From NCBI GenBank assembly GCA_016840965.1, contig JAEORI010000359.1, positions 1 through 16,398 on the forward strand: DNA of 16,398 nucleotides, given 5' to 3'. The position numbers and the translations under genes are program-made. Source of the stretch: Candidatus Thorarchaeota archaeon (GTDB taxonomy: Archaea; Asgardarchaeota; Thorarchaeia; Thorarchaeales; Thorarchaeaceae). Below the pieces are notes generated by a model, which worked only from the letters and a program-made list of their open reading frames with translations, was not told where the DNA came from and made no database searches. The first letter of the stretch is position 1. The number at the start of each line of letters is the position of its first letter. Positions 8,117 through 15,692 of this stretch are shown here, piece after piece.

Positions 8117-8806
8117 TCAGAGAGTCTGATCAAATTCAGAGATTGGACCCTGGCTTACCACCACGCCTTTTCTAAGAGTTACAAATTCATCACACAAAGC
8201 TGCTCCGAGAGCTAGATTGTGTGTTGTTACAATGGTAGTTCGTAAGTCCCTGTACTCGTTTAGATATTCCCAAAAGTCTTCAGTTGTATCTTTATCAAGT
8301 CCACTAAATGGCTCGTCTAATAGCAGCAGTTCTGGATTGTGTATCAAACTTCGGACTATATCGAGTCTCTTTTTGAGTCCTGTTGAGAGGTTCTTCACAG
8401 GTTCTTGAAGCCATGTCTTAATTCCGAACCTTGATGCTAAATCATTAAGTTGAGATTCAAAGAAATCAGATGACAGTCCGAACAACTTGGAGTAGAACCA
8501 AAGGTTCTCGATGCCAGTTAGTTCCTCATAAAGAAGTGGCTTATCACCAACCAAACCGATGCGTTTCTTCACTTCCTCTGATTCTTCCTGAGGGTCAAAA
8601 CCCAGTACGGAGATTCTTCCTCCATGTGGTCTAAGAAGGGTTGATATTACACGCATAAGCGTTGTCTTTCCTGCCCCATTGGATCCAAAAAGACCTTGAA
8701 TACCATTTGTCGAAAAACTAAGTGATACATCCCTCAGAGCCACTCTATAACCATACCGTCTTGTTAGTTCAAATGTTTCAATGGCTTTTGTCAATGGGAA
8801 GTTCAC
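8117..8806 (-). CDS. ccmA: Haem exporter ABC ATPase CcmA
   Basis: ATP-hydrolysing subunit paired with CcmB; first gene of the ccm operon. Motifs: Walker A GSNGAGKTT (residues 41-49), signature LSTGLKKRL (140-148), Walker B LLLLDEP (160-166) with Glu165, D-loop SGLD (168-171) and switch His196 in TTHNL. The Q-loop position reads GDKPLLYEELT, with Asp88 apparently where Gln is usual. The longest frame starts with GTG at 8806. The TTG at 8794 may be the true start, because AAAGGTGA (8803-8810) sits 8 nt before it and the product then begins directly at TKAIETFELTRRYG, as ABC ATPases usually do. Function as CcmA, rather than a generic exporter ATPase, follows from the downstream ccmBCDE order. 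Confidence 0.92.
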   Translation of the reverse strand: MNFPLTKAIETFELTRRYGYRVALRDVSLSFSTNGIQGLFGSNGAGKTTLMRVISTLLRPHGGRISVLGFDPQEESEEVKKRIGLVGDKPLLYEELTGIENLWFYSKLFGLSSDFFESQLNDLASRFGIKTWLQEPVKNLSTGLKKRLDIVRSLIHNPELLLLDEPFSGLDKDTTEDFWEYLNEYRDLRTTIVTTHNLALGAALCDEFVTLRKGVVVSQGPISEFDQTL

Positions 8807-8837
8807 CTTTATACTCAGCTGAACGCTCTTGGCGCCC

Positions 8838-8845
8838 TTATTTAA
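8838..8845 (-). promoter_or_regulatory. TATA-like box of the ccm operon
   Basis: TTAAATAA on the minus strand lies about 32-39 nt before the GTG and about 44-51 nt before the TTG candidate start of ccmA. A transcript starting about 25 nt downstream would have a short leader containing the GGTGA ribosome site. No T-run separates this site from the upstream Fe-S gene, so read-through from the redox cluster is also possible. Confidence 0.45.
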
Positions 8846-8916
8846 TGTGATGGATGGGTGGTACGGAAATTTTTATCATTCTGGATTATCTAATTCCATT
8901 ACAGTTGTTCACATTT

Positions 8917-10134
8917 TCAACCTAGTCCCATCAGACTCATGAATAAATCCTCAATATTGAGAACTTTGATGTTAACTCCTCGTTTTTTGACAGCGTCCAA
9001 GAAATTGAGCTTGCAGAATACACATGACGAAACGATTGTTGTAGCGCCAGTTTCAAGAGCCTGGTTCAGTCTTCGTGCAGCAACATTAACCGCATTTTCC
9101 CCAAATCCTGCTTTGAATCCTCCTCCAGCTCCACAGCAGACAGAGTTTTGCCTATTCCTTTCCATCTCAACGAATTTGAGACCAGGAATGCTCTTTAAAA
9201 TCTCTCGTGGGGCTTCGAACACTCCGACATGACGACCAAGGTGGCAAGGATCGTGATAGGTCACAGTTTCAGGATAACTTCCTTTCCATTCAAGTTCGCC
9301 CTTCTTCAACTTTAGAGCCAGAAACTGAGTAAGATGTTGTGTGGAGAATGGTAAAATTCCGTGTCGTTCTCTGTAGAAGCGAGGCCAATCTAGTGTTGTT
9401 GTCCTATAGCAACCCGAGCATGAGAAAATAACATGTTTAATACCCCGAGCCTTCATCTGTTCAACATTATGTAGGATGAACTTCTCTGTTTCAAGGGTAC
9501 CAATGTAATCCACCTCACCATCTTCAGCCTCTTCATATACTGGTCGAGTTACTTGTCCTGTTCGAATCAGCGGACTACAGCAGCAGTATTCATCAGCACC
9601 GAGAATCTGCGGCTCTATACCAAAATAATTCAACATGCGAAGAGTTGCATCTGCGATTTCAGGTCTTTTGTACGATGCTGTACATCCAACAAAATAACCC
9701 CACTCTGAATCATCTGAGATTCGTGTGTCTGGTTTGACCCAAGAGCCTCGTTCCTTTGGGTCTTCACCAAATACATTGTTGTGCTTCAGCGCCAAATCTC
9801 CCATGACGTGAAGCTTTCCGTATGGTCCTTTCCCCAATTCTACAAGTTTCTTCCTTACGTCCTCAATAATTCTAACATATGGGACCTTGATAGGGCAACG
9901 CTCTACACATTGTTCACAAGTACTGCAAGCATAAACTGCTCTAACGAAACTATCGTCCACAGGAAGGTTCTTTTCAACATATGAACGCAAGAGGCGAAGT
10001 CTCCCACCAGCAAAAAATGCTTCAGATTGAAACTCCTCGTAGCTAGTACATGTCCATCTACAGGTTGAGCAATTACTACAAAGGACAATCTGATCCGGAT
10101 CGACATCAAGTTCTGACGTAAAGAATCTCTTCAT
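8917..10134 (-). CDS. Fe-S/CCG-domain oxidoreductase subunit (HdrD/GlpC/LutA-like), copy 2
   Basis: Electron-transfer partner of the adjacent flavoprotein. Two ferredoxin-type [4Fe-4S] motifs: Cys19, 22, 25, 29 and Cys70, 73, 76, 80-Pro. Then two CCG domains: first Cys151, Cys184-Cys185 and Cys239/Cys242; second Cys297, CCG at 333-335 and Cys371/Cys374. In heterodisulfide reductase such domains hold unusual [4Fe-4S] clusters. The first CCG motif reads EYCCCSP, with Cys186 in place of glycine. The 405-residue length is normal for stand-alone HdrD/GlcF-type proteins, with no membrane helix. The ATG at 10134 overlaps the stop of the upstream FAD gene by one base (TAATG) and has GGAGGGA about 8 nt ahead, implying stoichiometric synthesis. 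Substrate is not readable from this subunit. Confidence 0.88.
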   Translation of the reverse strand: MKRFFTSELDVDPDQIVLCSNCSTCRWTCTSYEEFQSEAFFAGGRLRLLRSYVEKNLPVDDSFVRAVYACSTCEQCVERCPIKVPYVRIIEDVRKKLVELGKGPYGKLHVMGDLALKHNNVFGEDPKERGSWVKPDTRISDDSEWGYFVGCTASYKRPEIADATLRMLNYFGIEPQILGADEYCCCSPLIRTGQVTRPVYEEAEDGEVDYIGTLETEKFILHNVEQMKARGIKHVIFSCSGCYRTTTLDWPRFYRERHGILPFSTQHLTQFLALKLKKGELEWKGSYPETVTYHDPCHLGRHVGVFEAPREILKSIPGLKFVEMERNRQNSVCCGAGGGFKAGFGENAVNVAARRLNQALETGATTIVSSCVFCKLNFLDAVKKRGVNIKVLNIEDLFMSLMGLG

Positions 10135-11612
10135 TAGATACTTCCCTCCTGATATGCAACCGGAATTTGGAGAATGTTCTTTGCTCGTCGCAATATTGCC
10201 TGCAATCTTCGAAAATGACCATTCATAGTGAACATTAGATTTAGCCGCGTATATGACATATTACAATGGGTCAACTTGTCTGGGTTCATTATCCCTTTTT
10301 GATCCCATTTCTCTCTAAGTTCTTTATACCGTTTGTAATCATCTGGCTGATATCTTTTAATATAGACTGTGTTTTGGAGACCTAGTGTATACAAAGTTCC
10401 TCCAAGTTTGTACATCATTTTTACTAATTTATGCAGCATTGACTTTCCAGCCATGAAATGCATCCAATGTCTATGGTCTGAAGGAGCAAAAGCGCATAGT
10501 CTAGCTTTTGATGATCCACCAAGAACCAGATAGAAGCACGAGTTAATTTTGAAGCTGTTCGTGATTTTATACATCCTTTTCACAATGGGCTCAACATGCT
10601 CCAATGGGACCCAAAAATTCTGCATCGATAATGTTGGAACCTCTAATTTTAGTTTCATTTCAACAATATACCTATCATCCCAGTTTTTCTGATAATAGTC
10701 CTGCTGCATTTCATGACCACCAGCGACTTCGAAGATTCCACGTGCGGTCTTTATTGATTCAATTACCTCATCAGAGGTTCCACTATATGTGACCATGATA
10801 AAGAACAGACCTTTTGTGTTCGGGGGAAGGCCTCCCTGTATTCGCCACTCATATTCAAAATCAGTGAGTCGAAGATAGATTGGTTGTGTCTTGGTCTTAC
10901 TAAGTCGAGTGAGAACATCTATTGCCCTTCCAAGCTCATCAAATGCAAACATTAGTCCCTCTGTTGATTCTGGAATTGGAATTACTTTCAACTTAATCGA
11001 GGTGACGACTCCAGCAATTCCGGAAGTCCCATAAAAGGGCAACATGTCTTCACCAGTCACAGTTTCAACTGTGCCGTTAGGTCTCACCACTTCCATTTCT
11101 AGTATATTCTCAATCATTGAACCATACTTTGGAGTACCAATACCTGCCTTTCCACCAATTGCTAACCATCCTGCAAGTGTGGACGCTACACTACTCTGTG
11201 GCGCTACTGGAGTTGTAAGTCCATGTTTTCTCAGCTCATTATTCAGAATCTCCCAAACTGCCCCAGCTTCAACTTTTATCCACTCTTCTTCTTTGTTAAC
11301 TTCTTTGATTTTGTCCATTCGCTTGGTATCAATCACGACACCGCCTCTTGTGGGACTTGCTGAACCATAGTAGCATGTCCCTCCACCTCTTGGAATGGTT
11401 GGAATGTTATTGTTTGAAGCGAAATTCATGATGGCTGAAACTTGTTCATTAGTTTCTGGCCACGCCACAAAATCAGCAAGCCATTTCTTTTTCCATCTAT
11501 AGTGATAATAAGGAATACCTGTCGTGTCTCCACTTGCAGAAAGACGTTCTGCCATAAGATTGCTGACCCACGAAATCCCTGATAATTCTCTGATTGGCTC
11601 TGTCGCATTCAA
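10134..11612 (-). CDS. FAD-linked oxidase of the GlcD/PCMH superfamily, copy 2
   Basis: A soluble 492-residue flavoprotein. The FAD-binding PCMH domain shows PTIPRGGGTCYYGSASPTRGG (from residue 71), the second loop PQSSVASTLAGWLAIGGKAG (138-157) and GTPKYGSMIENILEMEVV. The C-terminal cap is unlike classical glycolate/D-lactate dehydrogenases: no HxGDGNxH, and the GEHG loop is replaced by GGTLYTLGLQN (404-414). The family's terminal D-x-x-G-x-x-NP element survives as WDQKGIMNPDKL (436-447). The start is TTG at 11612, chosen because GAGGTGG (11619-11625) sits 6 nt upstream and overlaps the stop of the membrane gene. It is paired with the Fe-S gene that follows (1-nt overlap). It most likely oxidises a hydroxyacid or related alcohol; the substrate is unknown. 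Confidence 0.86.
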   Translation of the reverse strand: MNATEPIRELSGISWVSNLMAERLSASGDTTGIPYYHYRWKKKWLADFVAWPETNEQVSAIMNFASNNNIPTIPRGGGTCYYGSASPTRGGVVIDTKRMDKIKEVNKEEEWIKVEAGAVWEILNNELRKHGLTTPVAPQSSVASTLAGWLAIGGKAGIGTPKYGSMIENILEMEVVRPNGTVETVTGEDMLPFYGTSGIAGVVTSIKLKVIPIPESTEGLMFAFDELGRAIDVLTRLSKTKTQPIYLRLTDFEYEWRIQGGLPPNTKGLFFIMVTYSGTSDEVIESIKTARGIFEVAGGHEMQQDYYQKNWDDRYIVEMKLKLEVPTLSMQNFWVPLEHVEPIVKRMYKITNSFKINSCFYLVLGGSSKARLCAFAPSDHRHWMHFMAGKSMLHKLVKMMYKLGGTLYTLGLQNTVYIKRYQPDDYKRYKELREKWDQKGIMNPDKLTHCNMSYTRLNLMFTMNGHFRRLQAILRRAKNILQIPVAYQEGSI

Positions 11613-11624
11613 CCTTAACCACCT

Positions 11625-12035
11625 CTAAGCAATGTACTGAATATATCCCATAGCAAAAACTATAGTCCAGCATATCGCCGCTACTAATCCTGGAATATGT
11701 GTTCTAATGCCTGAAATTCCAGTGAGGAATGCACCAATCCCAGAAATGTACCCTAATGTTCCCAGACCAATATGAATCAAATGAAATAGGTCAGCTCCAC
11801 CAGCTCCGAGAAGTGTGCCAGTAAGAGGTAATATAGTCAAAATATTGATGGTCGTTAGTAATAGTGATAGACCTGCACATAGACCATGAGCAAATGTGTA
11901 TTTTTCCTTTGAAACATAATATAATGCTGTTCCAGTATAGAGAAGAATTAGGGCTGGAAGTCCCAAGATCACAGTCATGTGTATATTATCAAACTGTAAA
12001 ACTTGGAATAGATTGGTTGATTCATGGGATGTCAT
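11625..12035 (-). CDS. Four-helix membrane protein, possible b-haem or quinone-site subunit
   Basis: No family is recognised with confidence. The 136-residue protein has four predicted helices (about residues 20-41, 48-70, 85-108 and 115-134). Histidines lie at or near helix ends: His19, His50, His85, His88 and His113, which is enough for b-type haem ligation. It lies at the centre of the mirror-ordered Fe-S/FAD - FAD/Fe-S cluster and has a strong ribosome site (AGGAGGAAAATAG before the ATG), so it is a credible membrane anchor or electron-transfer subunit for the flanking soluble flavoprotein. Haem binding is inference from histidine placement; DUF420-like or b561-like proteins are possible relatives. 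The stop at 11625 is 12 nt before the next start. Confidence 0.72.
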   Translation of the reverse strand: MTSHESTNLFQVLQFDNIHMTVILGLPALILLYTGTALYYVSKEKYTFAHGLCAGLSLLLTTINILTILPLTGTLLGAGGADLFHLIHIGLGTLGYISGIGAFLTGISGIRTHIPGLVAAICWTIVFAMGYIQYIA

Positions 12036-12091
12036 CTATTTTCCTCCTTGAACGGAATAAGTTGTCTTTGAAGAATAAAGTTGAAACAAAG

Positions 12092-12100
12092 AATAATATC
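12092..12100 (-). promoter_or_regulatory. Possible TATA box for the second half of the redox cluster
   Basis: GATATTATT on the minus strand lies next to the palindrome at 12102-12116. It would give a leader of roughly 35-40 nt that includes the strong AGGAGG site of the four-helix gene. The match to an archaeal TATA box is modest. Confidence 0.25.
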
Positions 12101-12101
12101 G

Positions 12102-12116
12102 GCATTCCGAGAATGC
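12102..12116. promoter_or_regulatory. Perfect 6-bp inverted repeat next to a T8 run
   Basis: GCATTC-CGA-GAATGC forms two perfect 6-bp arms around a 3-nt centre and is directly followed by eight A on the plus strand. For the minus-strand transcript the T8 comes first and the hairpin after, so it is not a classical intrinsic terminator for these genes. It could be an operator over the putative promoter at 12092-12100 or an RNA hairpin in the leader. Confidence 0.35.
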
Positions 12117-12242
12117 AAAAAAAATCCTATAGATTGGATAGAGCTTGAGAGAAATTCCATTATCTCCTGATTAATCTGGAAAAATCGGATTATAGGTAAA
12201 TGGGTCAAGCTTTAATCAACTCCAACCAAATTCATGCCTCCT

Positions 12243-13964
12243 TCAATGGAAGATCTTTCTAAAGAGTCTCAGAAATGGTGTTCCTATTGAAAGCACAACA
12301 GTAATTGGAATCAGGTTTACAAATTCAGATACCACAAATCCCGCAAATATTCCAACTATGAACCATACCAAGAAACTGGCTATATCATTCACGAAAACCC
12401 AAGGGACATATGCTTGAATTATCGAAGGTACCAAAATACCTGCTAGCCACACCACAATTGGTGCAACTAATCCAGCTATAAGCATAATTAGTATATTCAA
12501 CCGAACACTAAGGACCAACGGTCCTGGGAAGACTTTATGCGAATTGAGAAATCCCTTCTTGTCTGTTTTCCGTTTGAGATTAGACATCTTTGTGAAGTTC
12601 TCTTTTCCGTAGAAACTTCTAGAATGAGCCGCGTTCCACATGCCTATTGAATATGCTCTACCACCATGTTTCAAACCAAGATTAATCACATCCAATGAGC
12701 GATACCAACCCATGAGGAAGGAAATCCTTCGACGCTCATCATCTGGGAACCAAGTAAGAACAGCCACTTCACCTTTGTCTGTTATTGCTCCTTCAAGTGC
12801 AAAATCTTCAGATTTGAAGTGTTTGTTCATATGATTGATATATTCATCTAAGTTTTCTAGTGGCACATAAACCTCTGAAGGAGCAAGGCTAGGACCAAGA
12901 CGTTTGATTCGCATTGGGTAGAAACGCTCACTCCATTCATGTTCTGCGACCTCGTCAGATTCAAGAGATCCACTATATCTACTCACAATATGTTTGAGTT
13001 TTTCAATTTCTGTAGCGATCTCATTTTCAGTTCCTTCGAATGCACATAATATGATGAATTCTCCCGTTGTTGGTGGAGCTTGATTCACATCTTTGAGCAT
13101 TTTGTAGAACTTGTCAGTGATAAAGTGCAGATAGAACGGTCTAGTGGCTTCAAGGATATCCTGAAGCGCTCCAACCATTAGATTTTGGCTTCTAAAAGAT
13201 GATGTCGTGGGTTTTATGTTTCTCAGTGGTATTATTTTCAGTACTACTTTCGTAATGATCCCGAGAGTACCATTGCTATCTACGAATAGCTGTGTTGAGT
13301 CAGAATTGTAAGCTAATTTGTTACTGATATCTCCGTAGAAAGTATCGCCACCAACGAAACCTTTTCTTTCTTTGTCAATCATAAAATGTTCTTCAGCAGT
13401 GTCCTTTGTTCTAATGATTTCACCATCTGGAAGGACGACTTCTAGGTCTACAACTTGTTCAGCAATACCCCCATATTTAGTACTGCCAATCCCACTACCC
13501 CCTGCAGCTACCCAACCACCTACAGTGCTAGATGGTGCACTTGATGGATAGGCTGCTACAGTTAATCCTTCATCTTCAAGCTCCTCAATCAACTTTCCCC
13601 AGATTATTCCTGAACCTACTTCAACAGTCATATTCTCTCTGTCGATGTGATGAATCTTGTTTAATCTGGTCATCTCTAGAACAAGTCCACCTTTAGTTGG
13701 CAGAGCACCTCCATAACCACTCGTGCCATGGCCTCTAGGAACTACGGAGATTTGTTCTTGTTTACAATATTTTAGAAGATTGGATACAACCTCGGTAGTT
13801 GACGGTTGAGCTACAGCTTCAGCATTCGGATTCAATACATCATTGACAATTCCAGGTAAAGCAGCAATATCGTGAGAATATAGTTTGGTCATATATCCTT
13901 CTGAAGAGAAATAGTCTTCACCAGCAATATCCGCCAATTTTTGCATGTGTTTCTTCGCTATCAT
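12243..13964 (-). CDS. Membrane-anchored FAD-linked oxidase of the GlcD/PCMH superfamily, copy 1
   Basis: A 573-residue paralogue of the flavoprotein at 10134-11612. FAD-binding motifs: VVPRGHGTSGYGGALPTKGG (residues 74-93), SSAPSSTVGGWVAAGGSGIG (141-160) and GSTKYGGIAEQVVDLEVV. Relative to copy 2 there is an insertion of about 30 residues near 187-228. The cap lacks HxGDGNxH and GEHG, and has GGRAYSIGMWN (434-444), aligned with GGTLYTLGLQN of copy 2. After the usual family end (TDKKGFLNSHKV, 467-478) there are about 93 extra residues with a helix at about 488-512 and one or two more across about 528-562, ending RLFRKIFH. It should therefore dock on the inner membrane face. The ATG at 13964 has GGGGGTG at 6-nt spacing, overlapping the stop of the upstream Fe-S gene. 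Confidence 0.86.
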   Translation of the reverse strand: MIAKKHMQKLADIAGEDYFSSEGYMTKLYSHDIAALPGIVNDVLNPNAEAVAQPSTTEVVSNLLKYCKQEQISVVPRGHGTSGYGGALPTKGGLVLEMTRLNKIHHIDRENMTVEVGSGIIWGKLIEELEDEGLTVAAYPSSAPSSTVGGWVAAGGSGIGSTKYGGIAEQVVDLEVVLPDGEIIRTKDTAEEHFMIDKERKGFVGGDTFYGDISNKLAYNSDSTQLFVDSNGTLGIITKVVLKIIPLRNIKPTTSSFRSQNLMVGALQDILEATRPFYLHFITDKFYKMLKDVNQAPPTTGEFIILCAFEGTENEIATEIEKLKHIVSRYSGSLESDEVAEHEWSERFYPMRIKRLGPSLAPSEVYVPLENLDEYINHMNKHFKSEDFALEGAITDKGEVAVLTWFPDDERRRISFLMGWYRSLDVINLGLKHGGRAYSIGMWNAAHSRSFYGKENFTKMSNLKRKTDKKGFLNSHKVFPGPLVLSVRLNILIMLIAGLVAPIVVWLAGILVPSIIQAYVPWVFVNDIASFLVWFIVGIFAGFVVSEFVNLIPITVVLSIGTPFLRLFRKIFH

Positions 13965-13976
13965 TTACTGCACCCC

Positions 13977-15155
13977 CTAGAGACCTAATGCCTCAGCAAC
14001 TATTTGAGACAAATCTTTGAATTGTATCTGTGACTGGCGATTTTCTATACCATCATTCAATGACATCGTACAAGATGGACATTCACTCGACAGTATTGAG
14101 GCTCCTGTCTTCTCTGCTTCTTCAATACGTCTTGCTGATACCCTCACAGATGCTACAGGATTTGTGCCTTTCAGAAGTCCGCCACCACCACAGCAACGTG
14201 CTTTATTCCGGCTATGCTTCATCTCCTTTAATTTAAGCCCTGGAATAGCTCTCAGAACCTCACGGGCTGGATTGTAGATATTTTGATGTCTACCCAGTTC
14301 ACAGGGATCGTGCCATGCGACTTCATGAGGATATTCTTTCTTGAATTTGATCTTCCCTTCCTTGAGTAATCTTAAGACAAACTCTGAGAATGGTAGGAAT
14401 TCAAGACCTTCGACAACTTCTTTTCCAAGAAGGTGCGGATATTCCTCTGCAAATGCTCGGTGACATCCCGGGCAGTTGAAAACAACCGTTTTGACACCAA
14501 GCGTTTTCAGAGCTTTAATATTATGCAAAGCTAATTCTTTTCCTTTATCAAAGCCGCCTGCAACAAAGTATGGATTGCCACAACAGAACTCTTCATCTCC
14601 AAGAATAGTGAAATCAATTCCTGCAGCGTTCATGATTTTGATTGTGTTTTCACCCATGTGCGCTAAGGTTCCCTTGAATGAGATGTTGCATCCAGCAAAA
14701 TACGCAACCTCTGCTTTAATACCAATCTTATCTTCTACTAAATCATCAACCATGTCTGTCCAGAGAGTTCTGTCAGCCTGATCCATCTCCATGATGTTCT
14801 GGGTTTGCTGAAGTGAGTCATCAATGTAATTCACTATCTCTGGCCATTGTTCGAGATTACCAATTTCCTGTCGAGTTAACTGCCAAAACCTAAGAAGAGG
14901 AATATTCGTCTGGCAAATCTCTTGGCAAGCTCCACACAAGGTACAATAGAAGATTCTATTTGCAAAGTCACTAGGTATTGGCTTGTTTTCCTTTATGAGT
15001 GACTTTAGTTGGTACAATTTACCTCTAGGTGACTGAGAGTCCCAGAGTGTATCTAGATATGCTGGGCAGACAAATGTGCAGAATCCACATCTAGCACACA
15101 CTGTTGGCTCAATATCGAGCCCTTCAAGTTTGAGGGATTCGAATAGATTTGTCAT
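13977..15155 (-). CDS. Fe-S/CCG-domain oxidoreductase subunit (HdrD/GlpC/LutA-like), copy 1
   Basis: A 392-residue paralogue of the Fe-S protein at 8917-10134. Two [4Fe-4S] motifs: Cys20, 23, 26, 30-Pro and Cys71, 74, 77, 81, the second followed by Gln rather than Pro. Two complete CCG domains: Cys156, CCG at 191-193 and Cys228/Cys231; then Cys285, CCG at 321-323 and Cys359/Cys362. Unlike copy 2, both CCG motifs are canonical. There is no membrane helix, so it is cytosolic and should accept electrons from the membrane-anchored flavoprotein encoded 12 nt downstream. The ATG at 15155 has AAGGAG about 9 nt upstream, just after the stop of the DUF2231-like gene. A GlcF, LutA or GlpC label would over-specify the substrate. 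Confidence 0.88.
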   Translation of the reverse strand: MTNLFESLKLEGLDIEPTVCARCGFCTFVCPAYLDTLWDSQSPRGKLYQLKSLIKENKPIPSDFANRIFYCTLCGACQEICQTNIPLLRFWQLTRQEIGNLEQWPEIVNYIDDSLQQTQNIMEMDQADRTLWTDMVDDLVEDKIGIKAEVAYFAGCNISFKGTLAHMGENTIKIMNAAGIDFTILGDEEFCCGNPYFVAGGFDKGKELALHNIKALKTLGVKTVVFNCPGCHRAFAEEYPHLLGKEVVEGLEFLPFSEFVLRLLKEGKIKFKKEYPHEVAWHDPCELGRHQNIYNPAREVLRAIPGLKLKEMKHSRNKARCCGGGGLLKGTNPVASVRVSARRIEEAEKTGASILSSECPSCTMSLNDGIENRQSQIQFKDLSQIVAEALGL

Positions 15156-15170
15156 TGCTGCTTCTCCTTA

Positions 15171-15674
15171 TCATGGCCAAGGTATTCCAATCCAATCTAG
15201 GATTGGTCCAAGAATGGACTCATTATAGACAGCTATTCCACCTAATGCACCCATTATCATCATCAGAGCACCGCCAACAATCACTAATATCGCGTACGGG
15301 AAATAGCTACTCGCTTTAACCCAAACACCATCTCCAAGTTTCGTACGTACTATCATCAAATAGAGATAGATTTCTACTGAAACTATGGACCAAAGAATTT
15401 TGAAACGCATAATTGGCATTTGAACAAGAGCACTGACTGGATAATCAGGCTCCATGAAACCTGTGACCATTCCTGCAATTAATCCTAGAAATCCAATGAT
15501 ACTGCCAATATAGATGAAGACATCAAACTGATGAAATAGACGTGCTAATCTTGTTCCCGGTGTATTGATGTTATCTCTAAAAAGGACACGTAGAATAAGA
15601 TTTACCAAGGCTACAGCTGCCGCTGCTGTTAGAATTCCTGTGTGGAAGTGCACAAATACTGGATGTATTGCCAT
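15171..15674 (-). CDS. DUF2231-like four-helix membrane protein
   Basis: A 167-residue membrane protein with four predicted helices (about residues 12-34, 52-73, 85-108 and 122-147). Its N-terminus, MAIHPVFVHFHTGIL, matches the HPxxVHFxxxL signature of the DUF2231 family. Histidines at 4, 9, 11 and 48 are potential metal or haem ligands. It lies between the CX4CH cytochrome-like gene and the Fe-S/FAD genes, with GGTGA 6 nt before its ATG and short gaps on both sides, so it is the likely membrane link between cytosolic Fe-S clusters and the outer-face cytochrome. That electron-transfer role is inferred from position and histidines; the biochemical function of the family is not established to my knowledge. 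Confidence 0.7.
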   Translation of the reverse strand: MAIHPVFVHFHTGILTAAAAVALVNLILRVLFRDNINTPGTRLARLFHQFDVFIYIGSIIGFLGLIAGMVTGFMEPDYPVSALVQMPIMRFKILWSIVSVEIYLYLMIVRTKLGDGVWVKASSYFPYAILVIVGGALMMIMGALGGIAVYNESILGPILDWIGIPWP

Positions 15675-15692
15675 TCATTTCACCTATCCTTT

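Larger units (their letters stand above)
12036..12242 (-). other. 207-nt gap dividing the redox cluster: T8 run, palindrome, possible promoter
   Basis: This is the only long gap in the 7.4-kb redox cluster. In minus-strand order it contains a 7-codon mini-frame with a perfect GGAGG site (12212-12235), an eight-T run (complement of 12117-12124) that could act as an archaeal terminator or pause, a perfect palindrome (12102-12116), and a GATATTATT element (complement of 12092-12100) about 56-64 nt before the next ATG. Together these suggest that the second half of the cluster can be transcribed or tuned separately. Confidence 0.4.

Noticed and set aside
12032..12160. A 42-residue minus-strand frame ending in an ATGA overlap with the four-helix membrane gene
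   Set aside because: The GGAG before its ATG is only 3 nt away, the product has no recognisable helix or motif, and the frame runs through the T8 run and the palindrome; it is more likely chance.
8917..13964. Naming the Fe-S/FAD pairs glycolate oxidase (glcDF) or D-lactate dehydrogenase (dld/lutA)
   Set aside because: The catalytic cap motifs of those enzymes are missing, so only superfamily-level names are supported.
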